Positions 1 to 11,990 of a stretch of 64,000 nt of DNA are shown here, in pieces. The stretch's first letter is position 1. Each line of letters begins with the position of its first letter. Under the pieces are notes generated by a model that searched no databases, was not told the DNA's origin, and worked only from the letters and a program-made list of their open reading frames with translations. The position numbers and the translations under genes were made by a program. Source of the DNA: Acanthochlamys bracteata (lineage: Eukaryota; Streptophyta; Magnoliopsida; Pandanales; Velloziaceae); assembly GCA_019914995.1 (NCBI GenBank), contig CM034126.1, positions 7,383,001 to 7,447,000 on the forward strand, written 5' to 3'.

Positions 1-419
1 TGAGTCAGTCTCTTAAGACTAGATTGAAACTTATAGAAAATCTACCACCTTTACAGCAACAACCAATCCAAAGCAATTACGAATACACAAAAGCAATTGC
101 AGTATCAGTTAACACCATTGCCTATGCTAAACCCAGTAAAAACTCATAAATATCCTACTTTTCAAGAAGAAACCCTACCACGAAAACCAATATTCCAAAC
201 ACAAAACCATAAAACTATTACCTAGCTATACAGAACCTACCCAATAAAAAAAGGAACACAAATAAAAAAAAAAGTTTGCTTTGGCTATCGAACTCAACAA
301 ACAAACTTTACCATTATTAAAGAAACAAACTTTAGTAGTTGTCAATGTTTCTCACCTATAAAAGAATTAGCACAAGGGACTCCGCACCACAAGCATCTGA
401 ACAGTGGCGGCGGTAGGAA

Positions 420-1130
420 CAATAGCTTCGAAAGTCTTGCAGGATCCTTCCATTATTGAAATCAAGCAAGAAATTTCTATGGAGAAAAATAAAAACTAGG
501 GTTTTTTTAAAAGGGATTTAGGGTTTAGAGAGAGCAGAGAAGACAGAGACTCCAATGAACTTCCAGCAAAAACAAAAAAATCACACACACAGCCTCAATG
601 ATTAGACATTTGTTTCTCCCCAGCACTCCAAATTCTCAGGAAGCAAGAATGAATAAGAAATAAAATGCAAAGACAAAAGGGAAAGTTGAACCAGTTCCAA
701 CAGATTGATATTAAAGCTTATACGAACCAATCACTCTTTCTAGGAGCAAAAGTATTCGTTAGTTTCATCAAATCAAACCACGTATGTACGAAAATGATTT
801 ATTATCTACAGCTCAGAAGTTAGGGTTTTGGATCTACTGGTGGAGAACAGACATAGAGTTCGACGGATGTCGATATACCGCAGCGGTGATGAGACCTAGA
901 TCTCGAGGATGAGAAGAAAAATGTCAGGTCTAGCAGCAATTGGAGATGAAGGACCTATCGGACGCAATGGAGACATATCGCCAACCGACGAGAGCGGGAC
1001 CGAGCACGGAGAGATGATGAACGTCAGATGTAAAGCAGAGAAGACGTCGATTCAGGAACGAGAAAAACCCTATCTCGTTAGCGAGGTAGGGTTTTGTCTC
1101 CCCCATTGGTTTCACCCCAAATAGTATTCT
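420..1130 (-). promoter_or_regulatory. Possible promoter or 5' leader with telo-box motifs
   Basis: The telo-box AAACCCTA or its complement occurs at 170-177, 497-504, 519-526, 821-828, 1065-1072 and 1087-1094. In plants this motif is common in 5' leaders and promoters of genes active in dividing cells. Four of the six copies read on the minus strand, so a leftward gene starting near 450 is conceivable. No TATA box or coding sequence was tied to it, so the call is weak. Confidence 0.25.
1064..1095. repeat. 32-bp near-perfect palindrome with two telo-boxes
   Basis: Reading outward from the centre between 1079 and 1080, 14 of the 16 base pairs are Watson-Crick and the other two would be G-U in RNA. 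Each arm ends in the telo-box AAAACCCTA. A transcript would form a compact hairpin. Origin and function are unknown. Confidence 0.7.
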
Positions 1131-1784
1131 TTTTCCCATCCTTTTTCTTCCATTCAACTTCCCCTTTAAACAGTACATTCTAAACCAAACACACGCTGGA
1201 GAGGAACTTCCCTCCATTCCCTTTATGTACACTTGATCCAAACACTGCATAATTAACAACACCCTTAATTATTTAAAGATAATTAAGCAAACACTATTGG
1301 ATGAAATCTATAAAAGTAAAAGTTAGACAATGACAAAAAAAAAAGAAAAACTTTATATTAAAAACATAAAAGCAAAATATTAAATATTGTAAGACTAAGT
1401 TATAGAGAAAAAAGTTGAATATTGATGTGAAAAAGAGAGGAAAAGCATTTGTGATGTTAATTGCGAAGCAAAACAGTATCATGCTAGTTAGTTTCAAGAA
1501 GTAGCCCACTATTTGTTTGAAAGGCAAATCAAAAGAAGCAGTTGCTCTCCAAGATGAAGCAATTGATTCTTTTATAGGCGGAGACTAGAACTTAATACCA
1601 AGATGAAGCAACTCGCTGTTGGCCTGGCCATTTCCAAACTTGTATGATTCAGGAAGACTTTTAAAGAAGAAATCAGTGACGCATCCAGAAACTAAAACAT
1701 GGATGCAATTTTAAAGAAGAATCTTTATTTAATTTTGTTTCAAAAAAATTGCGAAAATGGATGCAATTTTAGTAGTTCACTGTG

Positions 1785-2052
1785 GGGCTGTTTGGTTCTC
1801 CGTTTCAAAAGCTGCTTATCAGCTTTTTTCAACTTTTTTCTATTTCACGTTTTTTAATATATATTTTATAAATATATAAAAAATTTATTTAAAAATTTAA
1901 AAAGAATAGAAAAATTCTACGAAGTGAGATCTTTTTATTGCATATTTTTATTATTTTTTTTAAAATAAAAAAAATATAGCTCGTTTTTCAAAAAAAATAA
2001 AAATATTTTCTATTTTATAAAAGTTTCATTTCATAAGCAATCCCAAACGCCC
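1785..2052. mobile_element. MITE-like element (GGGC-TGTTTGG type ends)
   Basis: A 268-bp AT-rich block begins GGGCTGTTTGGTT and ends in the approximate inverse (CCCAAACGCCC). That is the usual look of small non-autonomous DNA transposons in plants of the Harbinger or hAT groups. The middle is almost pure A and T with no coding capacity. No clear target-site duplication was seen, so the superfamily is open. Confidence 0.5.
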
Positions 2053-2708
2053 TGTGTTTCATCAAGAAAGCTCGTGTTATCATGATTACTCTGCATTTGA
2101 GTTGGATCTATAGTTTAATAGATTATCATGTTCAGTGGAAGACACCTAACGAATGCGTTCCCATTTGAGAAATACTTGCTCAATAGGCAGCCGATGGCTC
2201 TTGCTTGCCAAATACATGATTAAGAAATGTTTAGGATGTGTATTTTATTCTTATAATTTATTTTTTTCTACTAACAAATCACTTCAAGCTACTGTAAAAT
2301 TATAAAAGATATTACCAGCTTATTTTTTTCTGAAAACAATATACAAAATAAACTCATTTACAACCGTACTATTCACCAAAACTTACATTTTAGTAACTCA
2401 GTGCTTTAGAAGAACCCACACTTAAACGAATTGAGAATACCACAATTGAAGGTGCAATAAACGTAAAGCGTTAATTCTCATTGGTGAAGAACATAGGCAT
2501 CACGAATTAAATATTACACTAACGAGTATATGGTATTGCAAAATTCATGACACAATTATTGCCCATATAACGAAGTCTCCAATTTAGATTTATGCATACA
2601 TACAAATTTGTTTTCCATTAATTTAAAATTTATTAGGAAATAGAATCAAAAGAATTTTAAGATCAAAATTTTTTCTTCCGTTTTGTTATGAGAGGAATCT
2701 CTGATCAA
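2053..2708. other. Intergenic, 3' flank of the PPR gene
   Basis: AT-rich DNA with no recognisable gene. The part closest to 2708 should hold the 3' untranslated region of the minus-strand PPR gene. No distinctive polyadenylation signal could be singled out among the many A/T runs. Confidence 0.5.
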
Positions 2709-4511
2709 TCACCAGTAATCCCTACAAGAACAGACTCCGTTCTTAAACGTATGGAACCGATTATTGTCTCTCAACACGACTGTCCGACCAGTGCACCTTG
2801 TTATGAACTTGACTGCATTGTGGCAATCACCGCAAATCCTTAAGTTTTTCATCACCCTTATAGGTCTGCCCTCTGGCACGCAGAGTAAAGCGAACGCGAT
2901 TGCCAACCGCTCGCTGTGGTACATTATAGACTGCTTTTTCTCCTCTCCATCCAAGTCCCTCAACACGTAGCTGGTATCTGCTGCATATCCTTCTCCTTCT
3001 ATCTTCTCCTCAAGTTCTCCTAATTTTGCATAAATTTGCCCACTTAATGCATGTGACGTATCACCAGAGGCGAACATGTGCACTTGACCACCGTATTCCA
3101 CCCAGCTCAGTCCTGTCTCCTTACGCACACCTCGATCACGCATTGCCTTCCGCACTCGTGCTGCATTCTCGTACTGCCCTGCGGCAGCATAGGCGTTCGA
3201 AAGAAGCATATGAGCCCCCGAGCTAAGGGAACCCCTTTGTGTTGTCTCAAACAACTGCTGCGCAGCAAATGCAGCTATCTCCGTGTCTTTATGGATGCGA
3301 CAGCCAGTCAACAGAGCTCCCCAAACAGATTCTGTTGGCTGCATCGGCATTCCTTGTATAAACTCCACTGCCTCAATGAGCCTTCCTGCTCGACCAAGCA
3401 AGTCGACTAAGCAGGCATGATGTTGGGGGCCGGCTTCTATGCCTAGCTCGGTCATCGACGCGAAGAACCACTTTCCTTCTTCAACTAAGCCTGCATGGCT
3501 GCAAGCAGTCAGCAAGCACAGGAACGTTATAAAATTGGGAGCAACTCCAGCAGATTGCATCTCCTCAAATCTGTCAAACGCGGTTTGCGTGTGACCATGC
3601 TGCGCAGAAGTGACAAGAATGGCATTCCATGCACCAAGATTACGTTCAGCCATTTCGTCGAACACCTCATATGCATCATCCACAAGCCCACATTTAGAAT
3701 ACAGCGAGATCAGCGAGCTCCCAACAAATGGGGACGATACAAAGCCCGACTTAACGGAATGACAATGCACTTGCATGCCGAGCTCAAGCAACGTGGACGC
3801 AGCACAGACACGAACAACGCATGAGTAGGTGAAATCATTCACAACAGCATTGAACTCACTAACCGCCTGACGGAAAAGCTGCAGAGCCTCAGTGTAGAAC
3901 CCACTATCAGCGTACCCGCAAATAAGAGCACTCCAAGAGACCACATTTCTTTCAGGCATTTCATCGAACAAACGGCAGGCGTCAGCTAGAAGTGAGCATT
4001 TGCAGTACATATCCAGCAATGAAGAGGAAGCAAACACGTTGGCAGGCGCGAGGCCGGTTCGAATAGCAAGGGAATGAAGAGAACGACCGAAGAAGGGAAG
4101 GGAGAGTGCCGCCGCAGACTTGGCGGCGAGAGGAAGAGTCCTGTCGGAGACGCGAAGGTTAGACGAGAGAGAGGAGATGAAGGTAGCGAGGGAGAGAGAG
4201 TGGAGAGAGTTTTGGGAAAAAGAAGAGATCAGAGATGAGAAAGTGGCTGAAGATGGAGAGGAGCAATCGAGGAAAGCTTGGCGGGAGAGTAATGGAAGAG
4301 AGCAGCGCGAGTAGAGAGTGATGAGATGGTTGGAGAGAAGAGAAGGGGAAGGGATGAAGCCTGACTTCAGAAGGTAGCCGTGGAGTTGTTGTGCTTGCGG
4401 TAGAGCACACGAAGTCGATAGAGAAAGAAGGAGCTCGCATAGAGCGGCAGGAGAGCGGAGCACCGAAGCATGCAGCGCCGGCGCCGGTGTGGAAAGGAAG
4501 GGCAGCGGCAT
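2709..4511 (-). CDS. MEF1: DYW-type pentatricopeptide repeat protein, MEF1-like RNA editing factor
   Basis: Intronless 600-aa protein. The N-terminus is rich in Ala, Ser, Leu and Pro with few acidic residues, which fits an organelle transit peptide. PLS-type PPR repeats follow (for example LLDMYCKCSLLADACRLFDE and WSALICGYADSGFYTEALQLF), then E/E+ motifs and a C-terminal DYW cytidine deaminase domain from about residue 467. The deaminase HxE motif is HSE at 532-534, the zinc-binding CxxC is C560-C563 in CGDCH, and the chain ends in Cys-x-Cys-Arg-Asp-Tyr-Trp. DYW proteins bind organellar transcripts with the PPR tract and convert specific cytidines to uridines. From memory, the C-terminal half most closely resembles Arabidopsis MEF1 (At5g52630), a mitochondrial editing factor for rps4, nad7 and nad2 sites. 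Orthology is inferred from that recall alone. All key residues are present and the frame is open, so it looks functional. It has no operon-like neighbours. Confidence 0.93.
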   Translation of the reverse strand: MPLPFLSTPAPALHASVLRSPAALCELLLSLSTSCALPQAQQLHGYLLKSGFIPSPSLLSNHLITLYSRCSLPLLSRQAFLDCSSPSSATFSSLISSFSQNSLHSLSLATFISSLSSNLRVSDRTLPLAAKSAAALSLPFFGRSLHSLAIRTGLAPANVFASSSLLDMYCKCSLLADACRLFDEMPERNVVSWSALICGYADSGFYTEALQLFRQAVSEFNAVVNDFTYSCVVRVCAASTLLELGMQVHCHSVKSGFVSSPFVGSSLISLYSKCGLVDDAYEVFDEMAERNLGAWNAILVTSAQHGHTQTAFDRFEEMQSAGVAPNFITFLCLLTACSHAGLVEEGKWFFASMTELGIEAGPQHHACLVDLLGRAGRLIEAVEFIQGMPMQPTESVWGALLTGCRIHKDTEIAAFAAQQLFETTQRGSLSSGAHMLLSNAYAAAGQYENAARVRKAMRDRGVRKETGLSWVEYGGQVHMFASGDTSHALSGQIYAKLGELEEKIEGEGYAADTSYVLRDLDGEEKKQSIMYHSERLAIAFALLCVPEGRPIRVMKNLRICGDCHNAVKFITRCTGRTVVLRDNNRFHTFKNGVCSCRDYW

Positions 4512-5929
4512 TCAGTTGCAGCTATGCACACGTCCTACACAACATTTGTGAAAACATATATAACTTCTAGAAAAAAGGAAAGGCAAGAGAGTTTTTCGGA
4601 CGAGTTTTATATGTTACCACTAAGTATCGGTTTTCTTTTTAAGGTCATGCCAAACATACATATACATTGTTTCATGTACACCATACTAGAGTCTCTTCTA
4701 TGGCACGTTTCACAATTGCTAAAGAAAAAAAATTCTTAAAAACAATATAATTTTCTTTATATTACAAATATATATATATATATATATAAAGTTTTTATAA
4801 ATGTATAAAATACTATATAAGACTTTTTTTGGATTGAAAATTCTCCGCCTTTCAGACAATTCATATCATTCATTACAAACACTAATTAATACATCACATC
4901 TTTATCTCAATATAAATTTCAAATCGATTGAATATTGACTAAATATTCAAAAATATTAAGAACATTAATAAATACTCAATAAGCAATTATAAAACTTAAA
5001 ATAGCATAGAATTAAGAATTTAATCATTATAGTTAGGCTGCATTATGTGTTCAGCAAAAAGAATTTTAGTTTGTAGTTTTCAAATCTAACAAAATAAAAA
5101 GAAATATGAAAAATAGAATAAAAAAATCCTAAACAAAAATATTATCGAGTGAACTGCCGTCTTTTTTCTTTGCTACTTGCTTCCCTCCGTCATTCTCTCT
5201 ATTCCCACGGCAACTACTCAAGAATAAACATTATATCAGCTGCCTTGCTCCACACCCCCTTTAGGAATCTGAAAATTGAATAGCCTTTGGGATTTTCTTT
5301 CCATAATTAGCTTGGTGCAAATTTAGCTATTTTGAACTCCATTTTGGATTTGTTTGGTCTCCATAAAATATGTAAAAATGAAATTTTATGAAAAATAAAA
5401 TATTAGAAAAATAAAATAGTATGAATTTGATCTTCATCCTCTTGTCCGGCTCTCTATTTTGACTCTGGATGAGTCTGGACTGCTATTCCTGGTTCTAGAA
5501 AGGATTTTCTTAGCCGTTCCTCACTCTGTGATTAAGCTTTTTTTATTAGGATTAAGATCAACCATCGCCCTCTTTCCTGCTGCCCTCCTCTTTTTTCTAT
5601 CTAAACCCTTCTTATTTCTTCTAATTAACTGGCCTAAAAGTGCTTCAAAAATCAAAGGCCCACTTATTCAATGCTAGCTGCTTGTGAGCTCCATTACATG
5701 GCATTGTGTTCATAAGCTTGTATTAGCTTGTATACCTTTTTCTTACTTTTGCTTCTTCCTTAAATCATTTCTTTAGCTTTTATGATTTCCTTCTAATATA
5801 CTTCACATTTGAAACAAATTTATAACACAATTAGTTCATTTATATTGTAATCAAATATTAATCTCTAATGAAAAGATGCAAAATTTATATATGCTTATAC
5901 GCTTTATCAAATATACTTGTACATTACCT
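4512..5929. other. Intergenic, PPR upstream region
   Basis: AT-rich sequence that includes the presumed promoter of the PPR gene just above 4511 and a short TA repeat near 4770-4790. No gene or classified element was recognised. A pyrimidine-rich stretch at 5160-5700 has short open frames, but none resembles a known protein. Confidence 0.5.
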
Positions 5930-7345
5930 CAGTAGAATGTGGTCTACCATCGTCTAGCTCCATGTTGTGTGTTCTAATTGCAATCCCTTGGAGCTGTAAA
6001 TGCTTAGGGCGCTCGGTAATAAAATTGTGAGTGCTTTTGAAGTCAATATGAATAAAAATATTTTATTTCATGAGTTTACCCAAGACTCGAATTATTTGTG
6101 GTCCTATTAGGCCATGTATTGCAGTCAGCGATAATATTGCATCTTCCATAGGTTCCTGCACTTCTCTGAAATATCAGCAATCATCCTCATATACAGCAAT
6201 AGCATATAGTTTAGACACACATCGGTGACCTCTCATAATTTGCATCGCAATAAAAACACAATCATTTAGCCATGCGTACATTAATGTCAGCTATGCTAAG
6301 CCCATTAGGTCGGTTACCAATTGTGTTGCTAGCTATTATGGTCACTTATAGCTCGTAGTTGGAGCAGATATGTAGCTGGGGACATAGAATTAAATGATAC
6401 GCAGTCATTGTGGTTAGACTGGTAATGGCTTAATCAAAAACTGGACTGGCGCTTGTTGGATTTCTGCTAAAAAATCCTAACAAACTTAAAGGCTTCATCC
6501 AGACTGGCCGGTCAAATGGCCAAGACATCAAGTGCTATGTGCTTGGAAAGGCCTCCAAAAAAATTGCGAATTACATCAACCTCTGCAGCATGAGGTAACC
6601 TAGCATGTAGGTCTTCAAAGGCAGCTTGGTACTTCGCCACGGAACTATGTTGCATCAATTGTTTTAGCGCGAAGTTAGAATGTCCAAAGACGGTTCCAAA
6701 ACCGTTGTATGAATTCTTCCTTTAGCCATTGAGTAAGTGGGTATGCCATATGTTTGTTGCAATAGGGAAGGTTTAGTGGCAAGGTTTGGAGTCACTGGCT
6801 TGGGCAATAGTGGGGGTTATGCAAAGGAATAGCTTGAATTTGGTTCAGTGAATTAATTTACAAGGTAGGTAGCTATTGTTGGTGAAGAGTTGGTGGTTCT
6901 CTGATAGTGTGCAGCTGATTATTGGGTGTGGCTGACTTGTATGATGAGTTAGCAATGTTGTGGGTTGGTTGATGGCCATAAGAGGACTCAATTTGTGGGT
7001 AGATGGTTGGTTAGAAGTGGAAGGTATATTGGGGTTTGGTTGGCTGGGTATAAGTTGATGGTGCTGCCACGAGGTTTACCTTTTTTGTTTTGCCAATGGA
7101 ATACATCTCGCGTTGCATCTCAACTAGGTCTGCTGATGCTATGCAACTAGTAAAATTTCCCATAAGTTGAACTGCACCCACAAATTTGGTTCTCCCATTG
7201 GTTGCACGCGAGAAGGCACTTATGGTGACTGGCAAACTTTTACCAAATTTCTAGGATCCATTGATTATTGTGAGTTGATTAGAGTTGGGTGATTCTGGCG
7301 CAACCAAGTTAGGATCCTCCATAGACTCAACTCTAATACCAAAAT
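5930..7345 (-). mobile_element. Ty3/gypsy remnant B (primer site, gag, protease part)
   Basis: Reading leftward, a primer-site-like TGGTATTAGAGTT (complementary to initiator tRNA-Met) lies near 7330. A gag start follows about 7310. A gag core matching the retrotransposon gag family (ALKQLMQHSSVAKYQAAFED) lies near 6600-6700, and a protease-like stretch near 5940-6200. The protease part resembles the one in remnant A at 11.3-11.6 kb, so both come from the same or a close family, probably chromovirus-like. It is a broken fossil with many interruptions, and the polymerase part is not present here. Confidence 0.7.
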
Positions 7346-7510
7346 GATCTAAATTAAAAGAACAAGACAAGAATAAAAGACGAACAAGATGAGAAAAGGT
7401 TGAACAAGATGAGAAATTAGTGGAAAAGTTAGCTAGAACATAAAATACACCATTTATGGCTAGTTCAAGTAACATGAATGAATTTATAAGCCTTTGCTAC
7501 TTCAAGTAAG

Positions 7511-7677
7511 AGTGGCAGTATATGACCCGACACAAAAATTTAATCCAAAATTGACCAATTCTAGTTTGATAATTTAACCCATTTAAATTTATGAGTTGGG
7601 TTAGATTTGAACGAATTTAATCCGATTATTAAATAGGTCGAACCAAAACTGACCCATCAATCCGAATTGCTATCCCT
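7511..7677. mobile_element. Small MITE-like insertion
   Basis: A roughly 167-bp block starts with GTGGCAGTATATGACCCGAC. Its far end is the approximate inverse (GGGATAGCAATT when reverse-complemented). The interior repeats ACCCGA- and ACCCATTTAAATTTATG-like words, common in plant hAT-type MITEs. No target duplication was confirmed. Confidence 0.35.
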
Positions 7678-8080
7678 AACTCCATGGCAAACTAGAATTG
7701 TTAATCCATTAAGCCACTTCTTTAGAACATTGAGCTATACAAACAAGTAACTAACTAAGATTAGGACTTCTACAATTAATATGCCACTTGTGGCCTCTCG
7801 GTAACAATCTGATAGAACTCGTTTTGTTCCTAGGGGAGCCTCATGGTACTTTGAATTTGCCTAGAGTCTTAAGCTACCCAGGCCTTTGTTTTGGATAGAA
7901 CAGGACCTTAAGAGTGTTTGATTGGGATTCTGATGCACTTGGTAAAATAAACTACTAAGAACTTGATATGTAAATGAACTAAGAAATGAAAATAAACTTC
8001 AATGTTCTCTTGATGATTGATTTATCATAGAAGGGGATTATTTGTAGCTAGTCTTAAAACAACTTCGAAGAACTAATTAA

Positions 8081-8235
8081 GTTAGCTAAATAAAAGTTAA
8101 CTTTTATTTAGCTAAATAAGTTAGCTAAATAAAAGTTCCCTTTCTAAGAGAACTCTAACTAAAAGTTCCCTTTCCTACTAGTACTCTAACTAGTTAAGTT
8201 AGCTAAATAAACGTTCCCTTTCTAAGAGAACTCTT
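8081..8235. repeat. Short repeat array with a perfect 34-bp palindrome
   Basis: The word GTTAGCTAAATAAAAGTT recurs several times. The unit GTTAGCTAAATAA(A/C)GTTCCC followed by TTTCTAAGAGAACTCT appears twice (about 8120-8156 and 8197-8234). Bases 8082-8115 form a perfect palindrome with 17-bp arms centred on GTTAAC. It lies inside the candidate gypsy LTR. Confidence 0.75.
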
Positions 8236-8410
8236 TCGAAGAATTAAAACAATTTCACAGAATTAAAATACTAGAATCTAAAATACTAGTAGAAGTGGTG
8301 CATTGCTAATTGTGTTAAGGAATGCATCCTAGGCAAGCGAGGCACCTCTTTATTGGATGCCTCGTCCTTCTAGATCTCCATTGTATGATGTCTTCCTCTA
8401 ATTTATCATG

Positions 8411-11400
8411 CTCCTCCCCTTGAGAATTCAACTCGTCCTCGAGGCAAGGTAAGGGAAGCTTGCGGACATGGGGTGCTAGTAGAGGTGAGCCTGCTGGGAC
8501 TAAAGGGCCATCATTGAGCTAGGAGACATGTATGCACACATCTACTGGAAGGGCCAATCTGTATGGAACTAGTCCGACTGCTTCTAGAATTTGAAAGGCT
8601 CATAGTAAGCGATGGTTGAGCTTAGAATGGTGTCATCCTATTACCGAGCATTGGTGGTGTTGTTGTAGCTTCAAGAAAACACGATGCTAGGTTGATAAAC
8701 CTTGTCACGGTGGTGCTTGTCAGCCAATTGCTTCATCCTATTTTGTGCTCCAGCTAGATGAAAATGCAGCTCACAAAGGATCTCAAAACCAATGCCTTAG
8801 TTGAACTCCTACAATGTCAACTCGAAGCGGCCAAGATGGGAAGGTATCAAGTGCCGAAGGTGGATAGCCACATATCGCTTCACATGACCAGGTCATGGTG
8901 GATGAATGGGTGCTACTTATAAAAGTGTACTCGGTCCAATGTAGATAACTCATTCACTTTCGAGGTAGGTCTCCTATAAAACATTGTAGGTACGTCTTGA
9001 GACGTCTATCCACAACCTCAAAAGGATGGGCAAGCGGAACTCATATGCGATGAGGTGCCTTATAAATAATCAATTCTTGCCAAAATACAAAGAGCCACAT
9101 AGGATTGCAATCTGGTACACTGCAAGACGGAGATCTAGAGACGAATAATTTCTTAGTAAAGACTGCTGCCACCATGCTCGTGTTGTAAGGATGTCTTAAG
9201 GGTAGGAAGTGGGCATACTTAAAATGGCGATCAACAACCACCAATGACATCCTTGACATCCGAGAGTGGAATACCATCAATAAAATCAATAGAAATATCC
9301 GTCCAAATTTTATTCGGGATAGGCAATAGATGTAGCAAGCCAGCTGGCCGCAAGGCGTCGAACTTAGCTCGAGTGCATGTAGCACATGCTGTTATGGAGC
9401 GTTGAGTATCTATAGAGAGGCCAGACCAATAAAAAAGAGGTGAGATTCTTTTATATGTCTTGAAGTGGCCATCATGACCTCCAACAGCCGAACTATGGGC
9501 CTCAAACACCAACCGGTTGCGTATGAAGGGTCAGCAGGCATCCAAACACGATTTTTCTGAAATACCCTTGGCACTCCGAGACATCTCTGCAGTTGTCATT
9601 TTTGGCTGCCACCAGGAGCTTATCATAGTCTGTGTCAGACTACTGGGCATGTCACAAGTCAACACAAAAAGAAGTTTACAACAATGTAAGGGCAGCAATT
9701 GAAGATTCGAGCCTCTTCGACAATGCATCAACGATGGTGTTAGTTTTCCCAATGCAGTACTCTATCCGTTAATCAAAACCCAAGAGTTTGACAAGCTATT
9801 TGAGTTGGTTCGAAGAGGATAACCGCTGCACGAGAATAAATTTAAGATTCAATTGATCAGTTTTTATGATAAAGTACCTAGCGAATATGACCGCCAATGT
9901 TGGACTGTAAGAATAAGCACCATTAATTCCTTTTCATATATTGACTTAGCAGCGACAGCTATAGACAAAAAACCTTACTAAAGTAAGCGATAGGGCGACT
10001 ATTCTGGGAGGGAACAACACCTATGCCTTTGCAAGAAGCTTCCCTCTCAACTGTGAAAGGTTGAGAAAAATTGGGTGCAACAAGCACAGGTGTAGACGAC
10101 ATCACTATTTTAAATTGTTTGAAAACATTTCTGCATTGTCATCCTAGGCAAAAGATTCTTTCTTCATCAAGGCATAAGTGGAGCAGCAATAATTCCATAA
10201 TCCTTCACAAAACGGCGATAGTAGGCTGTGAGTCCAAGAAACCCGTGCAATCCCTTGGTAGAAGTCAAACTAGCCTTGGGTAAGTCTGCTAAAATATCAT
10301 CCGCGGAAACAATGTCCCTGATATTCAAGTTGGAGACAACCAAATTTGCACTTTGCGTGATTTGAATAAAGACGCACATGTCGCAGAAAAGAAAAAATAT
10401 AGGCATGATCAGTTAAGTGGTCCCACCGTGAAACACTACAAACCAAAATATCATAGAAGAAGATAATGAAAAACTTTCATAAATAAGACCGAAATAAGTC
10501 ATTCACCAAAGATTGAAAGGTCCCTAGAGCATTAATTAACCCAAAAGGCATCAGTAGAAACTCGTAATGACCATTGTGATTTCAAAAGATGATCTTCTGC
10601 ATGTTGCCTTCCTTTACACGGATTTGATGGTAATTAGATTTTAAATCAACCTTGGAGAAGTAATGTGCACCATGTAACCCATCTAATGATGGTTCATCAA
10701 TCACAGGATTCAAAAACTTTTCTTTAGGTGATATCATTCAAAGAACGGTAGTTGACACATAATCTCCAAGAGGCATCTTTTTTCTTTTACCAACAACACC
10801 GGCAAAGAAATTTTGGAGGCCCTACACATAGTATACCTTGTGAAAGCATTTCTGCAATTGTTCTTTTGATCTCAGCCATTTGAACATGCGGATAAAATAT
10901 ATAGCCTACTTTTAGCCGGAGGAGAACCAGGAACAAAGGGATGCCACCATGGTCATGAGACCGCGTCTGTGGAAGCCCCAAAACAGGTTGAAAAATAGAG
11001 CTATGCATGTTAAGGAGCTCTTGTAAATCAGCTAGTGGGGTCCTTGTATTGCTGGTTGCAGTAGATACTGCCATTGAGCAAAACATGCTCCTGATTGCAG
11101 GCTGGTTAGTTGAGATATGCCGCCTTCCATAGTACCTCAAAGAATGAAATTGTGATTTTGCACGGTGAAATGCATATCTGAATGATCTCAATTGCAAATA
11201 ATATTGACAAGACTCTAGAGCCACTAAATACCCAAGACTATGTCCATGCCACCTAAGGAAAATGGATATGCATAAAAAATACTCGATGCAACTTGGAAAG
11301 TTAAGGGGACTGTATTATAAATTATTTCGATGGAATGTGGCCTATCATCGGCATGTTCTACTTGCAAGGGCCGAATGGGTGTAGGTTGGAGATGCAAGTG

Positions 11401-11990
11401 TTTTACCTACCTATCCGCAACAAAATTGTGAGTTGAGTCGAAATCAATTAAGATAAATACCTCTTGCTTCTTTGATCGTGCCAACAATTCGAATGGTTTG
11501 CAGCCGAACCATTCCTTGCATGGTGCTCAATGATAATTTGGCATCATATGTAGGCTCTTTCTCAATATTTTCCAGTGGTGCGTCACCTTCACCCAAAATT
11601 GTGTAAAGTCTACTAGCGCAAAGATAGCCCTTGCTGTATTGTTTATCACAATATAAGCAAAGCCCTTATGCCTTGCGTGCATTGGTCTCTATTGTAGAGA
11701 GGCACGGACGATTGGTTGAGTACATGGGAGTTGAATTAGATGGAGTAGTTGACGTAACAGTGGCAGTTGATGCAGAGAAAGTATCTACTGTAGAGTAGGC
11801 AGCTAACGTCGTTGAAGAATGGTATGGATAACCACAAGCTAAGCGTTAATACGAAAATTCCAAGGACTGTTTCTGCTCACACATCCATGCAAGCCGATAT
11901 GCCTGTTGCAATTTTGTAGGTTCCTTACATGGCTGATATGCGTTCTGCCTCGAGCGAGTATTACCGGAGGAATAACTAGCTAAATTAACG
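8411..11990 (-). mobile_element. Ty3/gypsy chromovirus-like remnant A (gag end to integrase)
   Basis: Read leftward, the parts occur in the canonical gypsy order. A zinc-knuckle-like region is near 11.65 kb and protease near 11.35-11.6 kb. The start of reverse transcriptase is near 10.85-10.95 kb (PHVQMAEIKRTIAEMLSQGI). The RT end is near 10.17-10.3 kb (HGFLGLTAYYRRFVKDYG). The integrase zinc finger and core are near 9.05-9.5 kb, and the integrase C-terminal part near 8.5-8.8 kb (QNRMKQLADKH). It is broken in many places and is an old fossil. The family is the chromovirus-like side of Ty3/gypsy. I did not prove a chromodomain. Confidence 0.8.

Larger units (their letters stand above)
1..1784. 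other. Intergenic region, no supported gene
   Basis: No conserved coding sequence was recognised on either strand. The stretch is AT-rich with short A- and T-runs. A short minus-strand frame starting with an ATG at 453-451 in good context runs only 28 codons and matches nothing I know. It could be the first exon of a gene lying beyond the left edge, but this is a guess. The telo-box cluster and palindrome inside this stretch are listed separately. Confidence 0.5.
7346..8410 (-). repeat. Candidate LTR between gypsy remnants A and B
   Basis: The stretch is bounded on the right by the end of the polymerase region of remnant A and on the left by the primer site and gag of remnant B, both on the minus strand. 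That is where a shared LTR would sit, giving internal-LTR-internal order. In minus-strand reading the ends look like TGATAAATT and GATCA. The LTR identity is inferred from position. No second copy was aligned. Confidence 0.35.

Noticed and set aside
930-1262. 110-codon minus-strand frame and a 71-codon plus-strand frame near 1 kb
   Set aside because: They overlap on opposite strands over the telo-box palindrome and match nothing. They are most likely chance frames.
2764-4314. Several plus-strand open frames opposite the PPR gene
   Set aside because: They are shadows of the PPR reading frame on the other strand and resemble no protein family.
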